Shown one piece after another: positions 20,773 through 30,380 of a stretch of DNA of 64,000 nt; position 1 is the stretch's first letter; each line of letters starts with the position of its first letter. This DNA is from a virus: positions 24,098 to 88,097 of the IMG/VR virus record IMGVR_UViG_3300042301_002363; one strand, written 5' to 3'. Both the position numbers and the translations under genes were made by a program. The notes below the pieces were generated by a model. It did not search any database and was not told the DNA's origin. It saw nothing but the letters and a program-made list of their open reading frames with translations.

Positions 20773-20853
20773 TTAAAATTTTAAAAAGGGATATGTCTTA
20801 CCACATCCCTCATTAGAAGTTACAAAATTATTCTGATTTATCCTATCCTCCAT
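20773..20853 (-). CDS. Possible 26-codon leader ORF overlapping a terminator-like hairpin
   Basis: ATG at 20853 opens a 26-residue frame (MEDRINQNNF, then VTSNEGCGKTYPFLKF) ending in TAA at 20773, leaving 3 nt before the ATG of the 1652-residue gene. The hairpin at 20788-20809 and its U-rich tail lie inside the frame, and a consensus promoter lies just upstream. This is the geometry of a leader peptide or attenuator, or of translational coupling. It is very short, AT-rich and unsupported by any homology I know, so chance is a serious alternative. Confidence 0.3.
   Translation of the reverse strand: MEDRINQNNFVTSNEGCGKTYPFLKF
20788..20809 (-). terminator. Hairpin plus U-tract between 906- and 1652-residue genes
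   Basis: On the minus strand, GGGATGTG pairs with CATATCCC (one G-T pair) around a short loop, followed by TTTTTAAAATTTT. It follows the 906-residue gene, so it could terminate that transcript. It also lies downstream of the promoter at 20858-20888 and upstream of the 1652-residue gene, so it may act as an attenuator. Confidence 0.55.
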
Positions 20854-20857
20854 AATA

Positions 20858-20888
20858 CAAATGTAGGAATTCTAATCTAAAAATTCAA
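20858..20888 (-). promoter_or_regulatory. Bacteroidota-type promoter for the 1652-residue gene
   Basis: The minus strand reads TTG (20888-20886), 20 nt, then TACATTTG (20865-20858), matching the Bacteroidota pattern TTG-N19/20-TAnnTTTG. The -33 part overlaps the end of the 906-residue gene. A second -7-like match, TAATTTTG, sits at 20830-20823 without a -33 element. The predicted leader is about 80 nt and contains the short ORF and hairpin. Confidence 0.5.
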
Positions 20889-23592
20889 CCTCGCCACCCA
20901 TCTGTATAATGGCTTGCAATTCTTGTGGAGAAATCATATATGTTCCACCCCTTCTATAATTTTTGGTTCCTCCAAATTTAGAAAGTGTAGTACCCCAATC
21001 TTGTGTATGACCAAGGTCTGCAACATATTGATTGGCTCCTGGTCCAGCATTCAAATTCCAAGTACCATAACTTCCTTGAGTATTGATTGCATTATTAGCC
21101 ATCATAGTATTACCAGCTTGTTTCTGACGTTTCTTTAAGTCTTTAACTGCTCTTCTTTCTGCCCATTGTGCTGTGGCATCCTCCATCATATTGAGACCTT
21201 GAAGTGTATTACTTGCTACTTGAAATCCTAATGGATCTCCACGTTGAGTAGTATACTCTTTTGTGTCAGTCATGTTAGCATTAGGATTAGCACTCAATGC
21301 ATTATTAGTATTGTCTGTAGTATTAATTGCTCCATTTGTCCCTGGTGCAGATGCGTTTGCAGGATTATTAAAGTTTGAAACATAAGTGTTATAAGCATCC
21401 CAATCATTTCTATTTAATGGGAATGGTCTACCTGTTTTAGTTGCCCATTCTTGCTGAGAGTATGCAACTGTTTCAGTATCAAGCGCACCACCCCCAACAT
21501 ACATTGGCATTGTGATATTTAACTTACGTCTATTATCTACAAATGGATTCCACTCGCCACCATCTCTTTTGTTCTCATCATTAATTGGTCCTGACAAATT
21601 GCTAACCATTGAAGGTGCAGCTACAGGCGCTCCTCCAGCATTAGGATCAACAGGTGCAACTGGATTCTTTTTAGGAACATTAGGATTATAGTTAGGTGCA
21701 GATGGATTATCTGATTGTAAGTCTCCATTGACTGAACCATTTGGTGGTTGATTCACGTTCAATTGACTATTCATATAGTCAAGTTTAGGATTACCTGTTG
21801 ATGTATTTTCTGGTACAGTTGATGTTGTTGGTTGTACAGGTCCACTTGGCGTGGCTGCAGGCTGCTGAGCATTTCTTAGCGCTCTTCTCTCATCACCTTT
21901 ACTGTTATAAAAGAATACATTACCCTTATCATCATAAACACGAGATTCATCACCAGCCATTCCTTTAGCAATACCTAATCCTGCACCTCCAGCAACTGCT
22001 GCTGCACCCATTAAAAACTTAAGTCCAGGACCAAATCCACCAGTAATAGGTGCAAACCTTGGATCAGCAAATGAATTACTTACTGCCATTGCTCTTGTTG
22101 CCCAATTGGAATCAATGTTTGCAATTTTATTTTTGTCAGACATTACAATGTATGGGCTATTAGTAGTTCTTGGATCTACAGGCATTGTACCAGATGGATT
22201 ATTAGCTGCTCCAGTTTTCCATTGGTCATATGACAACTGAGGTGCAGCACCAGTATTACTAGCATTAGTTGCAGAATATTGATTTACATAATTCTGGTAT
22301 GCAGCTGGACTAGTTTTCATTTCGTTATACATTTGATCCTGAGCAGGATTCTGAGAAATAAATTCCTCATACGATTGCATTGGTGCTCTATTCATGCTAG
22401 GATCAACTTTACCACTATTATAAAAGTCTACAACTTGTGTTTGATATTCTTGTTGTGCTTGACCTGCACCAAATATTTTTAAGCAATCACCATCAGGACC
22501 TTTGTAGTATCCAATTGGACATCCATCCTCAGTTCCTCCTGCACCATATTGCTTCATTCCACCATTGACAAATTTATTAAGTCCACCAAAGCGTGCATAT
22601 CCTTGAGTAGCGGGAACTTGTGGTTGTGGATTAGTTGTATTTTGAAAAGATTGAAAAAAGTTATTTCCTGGATTTGCCATCTGATCATTGCGAATACCAG
22701 AATACAAGTTGCCAATAGCTTGCTGTGATGCCTGTTTTTGTGCAACACGATTGGCATCATAATTTGCTAGTCTATTTGCATAATAACCAGCTTCTGCACT
22801 ATTTCTAGTATCAGCTGCTTGTGCAGATGCAACTACATTTTGATTATACTGATCCATTCCTGCTTTTGCACCTTGTGGTCCAGCAACTTCATTGCCACCA
22901 AATATTTTCATTCCACCAGCACCTTGTTGTGCAGTGTTTGCTGTAACAGCAGTAGGCATACACGTTGCAGTCATTTCATTCCATTCGTATCCATCAGGAC
23001 ATGAATTACCACCTGCACCATATCTACGTAACTTTTTCATAGAACCACCATATCTTGCTTGCATTGCCATTTCTTGATCTGACATTTGTTGTTGATCAGA
23101 ACCTTGAGCCATTGCCATTTGAGACTGATCCATGCCAGTTTGTGGTCCAGCTTGTTGCCCCATTCCCATTGGATCTTGGTTGTTAAGGATTCCCATTTGT
23201 TGTTGCAATGCCATTTGCTGCTGTTGTTGCAACTGTTGCTGTTGAGCCTTTTCATTTACATAGTCTCCTTCTTGAGCAAGTTTCATGTATTCCTCTTTGG
23301 CAACAGTTAATAATTCTTCAGCTTGTTCGCGCTTTACTCCAGAATCAATTAATGTCTTTTTAAGAATACGTTCACTTGTTCCTTTGTTCAACTGTTCTAA
23401 GAGAAAAGTCATAAGTTGTTTTGCAGTTGCATCTAATGGATTAGGTGGACGCATTTGTTGTTGTTGCATTTGACCCATGTCTGCAACAGCTGATTGATTT
23501 TGCTGCATCATGTCTCCACCATCAGCATAACGTACTTTGCCACCACACTTGTAGCATTGGCCTCCAGTCATATATTCTAACATGTTATTCAT
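20872..23592 (-). CDS. Gln/Asn-rich virion protein with CYKCGG and CPxGY motifs, 906 aa
   Basis: The start codon overlaps the previous stop in ATGA. The N-terminus has a Cys pair in QCYKCGGKVRYADGG (C13, C16). Residues about 25-165 are extremely Gln/Met-rich with runs of Q, and contain a short folded segment (LMTFLLEQLNKGTSERI onward). RYGGSMKKLRRYGAGG comes next, followed at once by CPDGYEWNEMTATC, then RFGGLNKFVNGG, and a second Cys pair in CPIGYYKGPDGDC. Residues about 525-550 (FLMGAAAVAGGAGLGIAKG) could cross a membrane. The rest is Asn/Pro/Gly-rich and low complexity, ending with KFGGTKNYRRGGTY. It is the least globular of the giant proteins. A flexible ejected or internal virion protein is inferred; there is no recognised enzyme domain. 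Confidence 0.75.
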   Translation of the reverse strand: MNNMLEYMTGGQCYKCGGKVRYADGGDMMQQNQSAVADMGQMQQQQMRPPNPLDATAKQLMTFLLEQLNKGTSERILKKTLIDSGVKREQAEELLTVAKEEYMKLAQEGDYVNEKAQQQQLQQQQQMALQQQMGILNNQDPMGMGQQAGPQTGMDQSQMAMAQGSDQQQMSDQEMAMQARYGGSMKKLRRYGAGGNSCPDGYEWNEMTATCMPTAVTANTAQQGAGGMKIFGGNEVAGPQGAKAGMDQYNQNVVASAQAADTRNSAEAGYYANRLANYDANRVAQKQASQQAIGNLYSGIRNDQMANPGNNFFQSFQNTTNPQPQVPATQGYARFGGLNKFVNGGMKQYGAGGTEDGCPIGYYKGPDGDCLKIFGAGQAQQEYQTQVVDFYNSGKVDPSMNRAPMQSYEEFISQNPAQDQMYNEMKTSPAAYQNYVNQYSATNASNTGAAPQLSYDQWKTGAANNPSGTMPVDPRTTNSPYIVMSDKNKIANIDSNWATRAMAVSNSFADPRFAPITGGFGPGLKFLMGAAAVAGGAGLGIAKGMAGDESRVYDDKGNVFFYNSKGDERRALRNAQQPAATPSGPVQPTTSTVPENTSTGNPKLDYMNSQLNVNQPPNGSVNGDLQSDNPSAPNYNPNVPKKNPVAPVDPNAGGAPVAAPSMVSNLSGPINDENKRDGGEWNPFVDNRRKLNITMPMYVGGGALDTETVAYSQQEWATKTGRPFPLNRNDWDAYNTYVSNFNNPANASAPGTNGAINTTDNTNNALSANPNANMTDTKEYTTQRGDPLGFQVASNTLQGLNMMEDATAQWAERRAVKDLKKRQKQAGNTMMANNAINTQGSYGTWNLNAGPGANQYVADLGHTQDWGTTLSKFGGTKNYRRGGTYMISPQELQAIIQMGGEVEFLD

Positions 23593-26500
23593 TTTCTGAT
23601 AAATTTACTTAATTTTTTTATACTACCACCATATCTATTATTAGTAGTTTGCTGTTCTTCACCATTGTTCATCATTGTACCAGCAGCTCCTCCAACACCA
23701 ATTGTAATTGCAACTTGAGGTAAAATTTGAATCAATGATTTTTTAGTCTCATATGTTGCTTCTGGTTTAAAATGTTTATTCAGATTACCAAAGCCACTAT
23801 CTAAATAATATTGATAAAGTTCATCATCTCCTATCCTTTCCATTTCTTTGATTTGCTTTATAGCATCATCCATATTGATATTTTTTTCTTTCATTATTTG
23901 ATTTGCAAAATTAAATCTAGCCTTTTGCAACTCTGAATGAAGTTCTCCTGGACTACTTAACCATGATTGATAATCATAATCTTTTTCCACTGTTCCATCT
24001 GCTTTTGTTACTTCTTTAGCAGGTAAAGGATTTAGCATTGCTTCATTATATGTCTCAGCTAATATGTTATCTGAATGACCAGTATAATATCCAGCATCTT
24101 GATCATATTTCTGAATAAGATTTATCCAACTATCATACATAGGTTGTATATCATGACCAATCTCATGAGCATTAACTCCTGCAACTTGATAAAGAGAAGT
24201 TGGACTTTGATAACTTCTATCTATTAGTCTAGCTGTTCCATCAGAAGTTGGATCAACATAACTATATGTACCTTCAGGTTCTATCCAATTGTATTTTGGT
24301 TTAAACCATGGGTTAAATGTATTATTTTTCCAAGTCAATGGGTTTGTAATTTGAAATGGATTTGTTTGTTCATAATAACCAGGTTTTGTCACATTAAACT
24401 TTTGTTTAGGTTTTGCTAAAAAATAAGATTGTACAGGTTTAGATGCAAGTGTTATTGTGCTATTGCCAGTTCTAACTCCACCTAAAGTTGGATAATTTTT
24501 TAACAAGTAGTCTTGGTCATCAAATGATAAATTTGAGAAATTTTTTGCTGTAGGATCAACATCTACAAGTGTTGTCCTTTTAGCATCAAATAATGGATTC
24601 CACATACTTACTTTTGTACCACCAAGATCTATTGGCGGTGTACCTATCATTTCTCTATTAAAACCATGCATATATTGAGGCATAGGTCTACCAGCTAATG
24701 TGTGCAATTCACCAATTTTACCTCTAAAATCTGGATCCATGTTGGCTTCCATTTCATCATACAACTTGAAACTATCATCATATAATTGTTGTTCTTGTTG
24801 TGCTAATTTTAAACCACGGTTATATGCTAACTTTACAGTTGGATCTTCTTGTGATATCGCTTTATCAAAATAACCACTTGAATGCATTTCTTGTTTGAGC
24901 GCATCAAGATCGTCATATTTTTGAGTAAGAGCAGTGGCATCATTTCCTGCAAATCTACCAAATGCCTCACTTGGTTTTAAGAATGGTTTATTATAAGTTC
25001 TAAATGTATCCAACGCTGTATAAAGATCTTTTATTTCAGTATCACCTAATCCTTTTACATCTCTTAAATAATTATCAAGTATAGATCTTTCTGCATATAT
25101 ATTCCAATTATAATATTTATTTTGTTTAAGTGATACAAGATCATTATGATTGGTCGTTAACTTAGTACTTAAATCTTCATATTTTAAAGGATCTTTAAAC
25201 ATCCATTTTTGTGAGAAGTCTGTGGCTTGATCAAATACTCTTTGTTGAGCTTGTTCAACTGTTTCTCCAGGAAGAAAACCTTCTTCCCCAAAAGTGTTTA
25301 GTTTTCCTAAGCGTTGTTGATCTTGAATTAAATTTGGATATCTTTTTAAATATGCATCATACTCATCTTTGCCAGATAATCTAGTAAATTCATACTTGTC
25401 ATAATCTTTAGTAGGATCTAATGAAAGAGGTGGATTTTGAGAACTATTGATTCCATTTGTGTTTTGCAAATTAAAACCTTGCTTCAAGCTAGGAACAGAA
25501 AGTTGTGACTGCAAACCATTTGAAAGTTGCAATGCTTGGTTTGAAAATGCTGGCAAACTTGTAGTACCACTTCCTAGAAATTTGGTAAGTGGAGTTTGAT
25601 TTGCAAGTTGCATTGCTTGTGACTCTCCTAATTGAGGAGCTGTTTGTCTTAAAAATTTATATTCTCCAAGATTATTTGCACCTGTAAATCTATTCAACCT
25701 GCTTGTAAATCCAGGAAACATTTCTGTAGTATTAGCCAGATTAGTGTTACCTGCTAATAAATTTGAACCTGATGGAGTTTTAGCAAGAAGACTATATGAG
25801 CCTGGTGTTTTCAATATTGCATTTGCGCCTGGTGTTCTTAAAGCATTAAGTGCTCTGTATGAACCAACTAATGGTTTAACTGCAGGCAAAAGACCAAGAG
25901 CTGAAAAAGCTGTGTTTTTCCATGCTTCATCTGTATCGCCTTTTTGAAATGCGTCATATGCTTGTTCAGCAAATCCTTGTGGTTTTAATGTTTCATATGC
26001 TCCATATGCTCCTAATGCATTACCTACTGTCAATCCTGGTAATGTTGAGAATGGTGCGTATGCCATGGCTGAACTTAATGCTCCTACAGTAAAAGGAGCT
26101 GCAGCAATCACACCTGGTGCATAGAATAATGGATGTTTATAAAACTCTTCCATATTATCACCAAGCATTGCTTTGTTATATTTATCTGCTTCTTCTTGTG
26201 TCATGTATACTGTTTGTCCAGCCATTTCATCTGGAGTTACAGTTTTTGTACGAAGTTCGCCAGTCATTGGATCAACTCCTCCAGTTGGTACTTGAAATGA
26301 GTATTGATAGAACTGTCCAGAAGGATTACCAAAAGCATCCTTTTTATTTGGATCAGTGACAAACATTTTATTTGGTCTCCAAGAATCTTCACTTGCTATT
26401 TGTACAGCAACTCTTCCATCTTTCCATCTTTTTTCTGCTTCTCCTAACGTAGGAGAATATTTTTGACCAAATGCTTGTGGAGTCAAAGATGTGTAATCTT

Positions 26501-28025
26501 TAAGTTTATTCATTGACTGCACATCAAGTTGAGATGGTTCAGTTATCAATGCTTTGTATGAATCATCTGAATCTAATCTTACCAATTGATTTGATTTAGG
26601 CATCCATCCCCATTTACCTGTTCTAAGTTTATAAAGGATTTGCGCACCATAGTCAGGACTATTGCTGTAATTAGGAGAAACAATATCAATATTAGCACCA
26701 TGACTATCAATAAAGTCTCTATCTTTTGCCAATGTGATTATATCATTATCATTCCATCTATTAACTATATCTAGATCTTGTCCTTGCTCATATGGTTTTT
26801 CATATTCATCGCTGTAAGCAACAAAAGATTTTGCCCATTTCTCTACCTCATTAAAATCTTGATTATACAATTTTTCCAAAGATTCTCTTGATTGACCAAG
26901 ACCTTTTTTATTAACCAAGTAGTCAATAGCAGCATCTCTACTCATACCTTTTTTCATAAGGTCAAGCAAGAAGTTTTTGGTTTGATAAGCATGATACTGA
27001 TCAGCTTGATCCATGATAGTACCAAATGATTCTTTTATGCTTTCTGCTGTACCAACACCAAGTTTGTTTACAATTTCACCTGTTCTTAAACCATTATCCC
27101 ATATTCTAGATTGTATTTCTGTTGCTGGATATAATTCAACAATATTATCTTTAACATTTACAAAATATCCTTGTTGTTTCAATTCTTCTAGATAGTCAGG
27201 ATTAGCATTTATTCTGCTATCATATTCATATTTTGGTATTGTTTCAAATGGTTCTAGTGCATCATGCTTACCTTTTTTGTCAAAATCTTCTTTTCGTTTT
27301 GTCAACTTATCTTGCCATTGTTGCGCAGCCCACTCTTGGTTTTTCAATTGTAACGCTTCTCTTTCAGCTTTTAAGTCGCTCAAAGTTTGGTCTAACTTTG
27401 CCATTCCTGCAGACCAATCCACATCTTCTTGTGTTACAATAGGATATGTTGCTTCTTGTCTTGCCCATTTTTCCTCTTGTGTCAATTCGTCTCCAGGTAA
27501 TTCAAAACCTTGACCTGGTTGATTTATAACCAATGGTACTTTAGTTTTCCAATCCTCATTTGTATTTACTTCTCCAGTAATAGGATCTATCATATGGGTT
27601 GTGTTCCAAATATCATCCAAATATCCTGGTTGTCCATAGTCAGGTCCCATGCTTTTTTTCTTTCTTCTTTTTCCAAAAAGACCACCTTCATCAAATTGTG
27701 GAACTTGTTGTGAGAACTTTTTACTTTGCATTACTTGCAAAAAGTTAGGTTCTTTTCTAAGTTTCTCAATAACAATTTGCTCCATGTTTAATGGACCTCC
27801 AACTCTTTGACTATTTTCTTTTGACAAGTAGTATTCATACAACTCAGGAAAATGCTTATCTATATTACCAGAGTTAATTAAAGATTGTGCTAGTTTTTTT
27901 TGACGTCTAGCAATAGATAAAAATTCACCACCATCTGGATATTTTTTTAAACTAGAGTTTTTCTTTCTTGAACTTGAGAATTCAGAAAGCTTATCAAACA
28001 TCCTTTTTTGACTATACTTTGCCAT
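23589..28025 (-). CDS. Giant virion protein with HEIGH metallopeptidase-like motif, 1478 aa
   Basis: I prefer the ATG at 28025 over a TTG one codon upstream. The N-terminus is basic, with KKYPDGGEF and QFDEGGLFGKRRKKK. A hydrophobic Ala/Gly/Pro segment (about 635-680, APGVIAAAPFTVGALSSAM) may insert into membranes. Near the C-terminus, VNAHEIGHDIQPMYDSW places an HExxH-D signature at about residues 1287-1292, typical of zinc metallopeptidases (zincins); a downstream Glu in ILAETYNEAM could be the third ligand. The protein ends with RYGGSIKKLSKFIRK. I infer a cargo protein with a possible protease domain that could act on the host envelope or on virion proteins. The motif is seen; activity is unproven. 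Confidence 0.75.
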   Translation of the reverse strand: MAKYSQKRMFDKLSEFSSSRKKNSSLKKYPDGGEFLSIARRQKKLAQSLINSGNIDKHFPELYEYYLSKENSQRVGGPLNMEQIVIEKLRKEPNFLQVMQSKKFSQQVPQFDEGGLFGKRRKKKSMGPDYGQPGYLDDIWNTTHMIDPITGEVNTNEDWKTKVPLVINQPGQGFELPGDELTQEEKWARQEATYPIVTQEDVDWSAGMAKLDQTLSDLKAEREALQLKNQEWAAQQWQDKLTKRKEDFDKKGKHDALEPFETIPKYEYDSRINANPDYLEELKQQGYFVNVKDNIVELYPATEIQSRIWDNGLRTGEIVNKLGVGTAESIKESFGTIMDQADQYHAYQTKNFLLDLMKKGMSRDAAIDYLVNKKGLGQSRESLEKLYNQDFNEVEKWAKSFVAYSDEYEKPYEQGQDLDIVNRWNDNDIITLAKDRDFIDSHGANIDIVSPNYSNSPDYGAQILYKLRTGKWGWMPKSNQLVRLDSDDSYKALITEPSQLDVQSMNKLKDYTSLTPQAFGQKYSPTLGEAEKRWKDGRVAVQIASEDSWRPNKMFVTDPNKKDAFGNPSGQFYQYSFQVPTGGVDPMTGELRTKTVTPDEMAGQTVYMTQEEADKYNKAMLGDNMEEFYKHPLFYAPGVIAAAPFTVGALSSAMAYAPFSTLPGLTVGNALGAYGAYETLKPQGFAEQAYDAFQKGDTDEAWKNTAFSALGLLPAVKPLVGSYRALNALRTPGANAILKTPGSYSLLAKTPSGSNLLAGNTNLANTTEMFPGFTSRLNRFTGANNLGEYKFLRQTAPQLGESQAMQLANQTPLTKFLGSGTTSLPAFSNQALQLSNGLQSQLSVPSLKQGFNLQNTNGINSSQNPPLSLDPTKDYDKYEFTRLSGKDEYDAYLKRYPNLIQDQQRLGKLNTFGEEGFLPGETVEQAQQRVFDQATDFSQKWMFKDPLKYEDLSTKLTTNHNDLVSLKQNKYYNWNIYAERSILDNYLRDVKGLGDTEIKDLYTALDTFRTYNKPFLKPSEAFGRFAGNDATALTQKYDDLDALKQEMHSSGYFDKAISQEDPTVKLAYNRGLKLAQQEQQLYDDSFKLYDEMEANMDPDFRGKIGELHTLAGRPMPQYMHGFNREMIGTPPIDLGGTKVSMWNPLFDAKRTTLVDVDPTAKNFSNLSFDDQDYLLKNYPTLGGVRTGNSTITLASKPVQSYFLAKPKQKFNVTKPGYYEQTNPFQITNPLTWKNNTFNPWFKPKYNWIEPEGTYSYVDPTSDGTARLIDRSYQSPTSLYQVAGVNAHEIGHDIQPMYDSWINLIQKYDQDAGYYTGHSDNILAETYNEAMLNPLPAKEVTKADGTVEKDYDYQSWLSSPGELHSELQKARFNFANQIMKEKNINMDDAIKQIKEMERIGDDELYQYYLDSGFGNLNKHFKPEATYETKKSLIQILPQVAITIGVGGAAGTMMNNGEEQQTTNNRYGGSIKKLSKFIRK

Positions 28026-28034
28026 CAATTAAAT

Positions 28035-30380
28035 TTAAAAAAACTTACGCAATTTTCCTATATTTCCTCCATATTTAGCCATCTGTATATCAGATCCTGA
28101 TACATCATTTTTACCTTCTCCAGAACTAGCAAGAAGGTTAAACAGATTTGCCAAAGATTTGTTATCCTTAGAAAGTCTATACAACCTGTAAATATCATCA
28201 ATATAGTTAGGATTATTTCTATCTGTATATCCTTTTTGTACAGCTTCTTCCATCATTTGTTTAACTCTTTCTTCTGTAATAACATCTGTTGGTTGAAGGT
28301 TAAATAATTGTCTTGCTACATTTATGTTTGAATGAATATTATCTTCTTTTGGTGTAGTTGAATAATAATAGTCTTCCTCCATTTGTGCTATGGTTTCATC
28401 ATCTTTTGGATTAATCTTTCCTTCTTTGATTCCTCTATCAATGATATCATCAAATGACATTAAGTTATCCTCAATAGTTCCTGAATAAAACTGTTGATAC
28501 TTTTTGTTCTCAAAGAATGGTTCATTTAGATACGTAGTCCATTCATGATCTAATGTTGCAGCATAATCAAGAGGTTTACCTAACTCATCCTTTCTTACAT
28601 AAATCTGTGCTGGATTTCCATCAGCAGCTTTCACATATTGACCTACAGCACTAGGATCACCAAGCTCATCTTTATATACAATTGGTGGAAGTTCTGAACC
28701 TCCTTCATTTGGAACAAATTGATTTTGCATTTGTGGAATCACAGTATTCATAAGATCAACATGTTTCTGTACTTCATTTGGATATTTTGGATCAGTAATC
28801 GCTTTAAGGTATTCAGGATCAGTAAGAATTTCTGGACGTTTTTGATACCAGTTTTTCATATATGTTTCTGTATCCATTGGATTAGGAAGTTCAACTCCCA
28901 TTGGTACGCATGTTTGATGCACATCACTCCATTCATGATTTTCTGGACAATCACCTGGACCCATCATTCCACCCATTGCTTTTCTACGCAACTTACGTTC
29001 TTGCTCTATCATCTCGCGCGTAGGCTTTCTACCAGAACCTTTGTTAGCTCTTATGTTATCCCAAAGACCTCTTTGTGAATATGACCCATCAGCACGTTTA
29101 ATCATCTCACCACCTTTTCTGTAATTGCCATTCATAAATGCAGGAGACACTTCTTTGTAGTGTTCTGCAAAGTATCTAGCATCTGCTGGATTATCAAACT
29201 GCATTGCTTCATTTGAAGACGCATCGTAATCACCTAGCATCAACTGACCATTTTGGTTTTGTATTTGTGGTACAGCGTAATTGTCCATACTTGCCATATA
29301 ATGTGTACCAACTTGACCATTATCAAACATATATGGATTATCAACAGGTGCTACCATTCTTTGAGCTGCTGGATTACCAAATTCATTTGCATAAGCTAAT
29401 CTTGATTTCATCATTGCATTGGTAGAGTCTTGCAAGTGTTGTGGTAATGGCACATCATATTGGCCTTCATATTCTTTATAGTCTTTTACAACTTGTCCTT
29501 GTGGTGTATTTTCTCTCCAATTTCTGTACTCATTCAAAGTATCCTGCATTAATTGGTAATCAGTTAATGTCCAACTTGCTGGATTTCCTATTTCTGCTTC
29601 AACACTTTTTATATATTGTTTCCATTCTTCAGGAGAATTTGGCACACCCATTCCTAGTTCACCACCTGTTTCCCAGGTAGCTTTTGCGTATGCTCTAAAG
29701 TATGGGTTCTTTTTAAGATTGCCTGCATGTCTTGCGTAAAAAGCATCTTTACCATTCTTTGATTTGCTACGTTCACCCATATTTGGATCGCCAAAATATT
29801 TTTTAGTACCATCAGGTCCAGTTACAACATGCGTTTTTCCTTTACGATCATTAGATTTTCTTACAGTGTATCCACCTTTACCATATTGTGGCATATCAAA
29901 ATCACCACCATACTGCATGTTGTTAAGAATTTTATTCTGAACATATTCTGGTAAAGCATTAAAACCTGGATTGTTGATTGTACCTCCTTCTTCTTTAGCA
30001 AAGTTTCTGGCAAAGTTTGCTTTCTTTATCATTGCTGACGAATAGTTATCTTTATTTGCCAATATATGTGCAGCTGCTTCTTGTATGCCCATACCCATGC
30101 GCGTAGCTTGAGCTTTGAATGTTCCTTTTTTAGCAGGATCTAGATGTATACCACCACGCTTTGCTTGTTGATATGCTTGCTCCATGCTCATCTCTTCTTG
30201 AGGAGGCATTTGTTGTTGCATACCTGGTACAAATTGACCAAGTTCTTGAGCTTGATTCTGCATCAATGCTTGTTTCAGTTGATCTTTTAGAGACTTTTCT
30301 TGTTGCACTTGAGCTTGTCTTTTACCAAAGTTGGCTAACACATCAGCTATTGTGAACTTGTTAGGGTTACTTGAATTCAT
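28035..30380 (-). CDS. Virion protein with packaging-like basic domains and degenerate HE motif, 781 aa
   Basis: ATG overlaps the stop of the hub gene (TAATG). Two patterns recur in unrelated large-virus and phage virion proteins: HLDPAKKGTFKAQATRMGMG followed by a YSSAMIKKANFARNFAK helix (residues about 76-130), and GKTHVVTGPDGTKKYFGDPN followed by a basic AFYARHAGNLKKNPYFRAY segment (about 180-235). A Cys pair lies in CPENHEWSDVHQTC (about 483). Near residue 613, LDHEWTTYLNEP resembles a zincin helix but lacks the second His. The C-terminus is AKYGGNIGKLRKFF. The role in the virion is inferred from position and from these shared patterns; the biochemical function is unknown. Confidence 0.75.
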   Translation of the reverse strand: MNSSNPNKFTIADVLANFGKRQAQVQQEKSLKDQLKQALMQNQAQELGQFVPGMQQQMPPQEEMSMEQAYQQAKRGGIHLDPAKKGTFKAQATRMGMGIQEAAAHILANKDNYSSAMIKKANFARNFAKEEGGTINNPGFNALPEYVQNKILNNMQYGGDFDMPQYGKGGYTVRKSNDRKGKTHVVTGPDGTKKYFGDPNMGERSKSKNGKDAFYARHAGNLKKNPYFRAYAKATWETGGELGMGVPNSPEEWKQYIKSVEAEIGNPASWTLTDYQLMQDTLNEYRNWRENTPQGQVVKDYKEYEGQYDVPLPQHLQDSTNAMMKSRLAYANEFGNPAAQRMVAPVDNPYMFDNGQVGTHYMASMDNYAVPQIQNQNGQLMLGDYDASSNEAMQFDNPADARYFAEHYKEVSPAFMNGNYRKGGEMIKRADGSYSQRGLWDNIRANKGSGRKPTREMIEQERKLRRKAMGGMMGPGDCPENHEWSDVHQTCVPMGVELPNPMDTETYMKNWYQKRPEILTDPEYLKAITDPKYPNEVQKHVDLMNTVIPQMQNQFVPNEGGSELPPIVYKDELGDPSAVGQYVKAADGNPAQIYVRKDELGKPLDYAATLDHEWTTYLNEPFFENKKYQQFYSGTIEDNLMSFDDIIDRGIKEGKINPKDDETIAQMEEDYYYSTTPKEDNIHSNINVARQLFNLQPTDVITEERVKQMMEEAVQKGYTDRNNPNYIDDIYRLYRLSKDNKSLANLFNLLASSGEGKNDVSGSDIQMAKYGGNIGKLRKFF

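Noticed and set aside
28035-30380. Active metallopeptidase call for the 781-residue protein
   Set aside because: LDHEWTTYL lacks the second His of HExxH, so it is noted only as degenerate.
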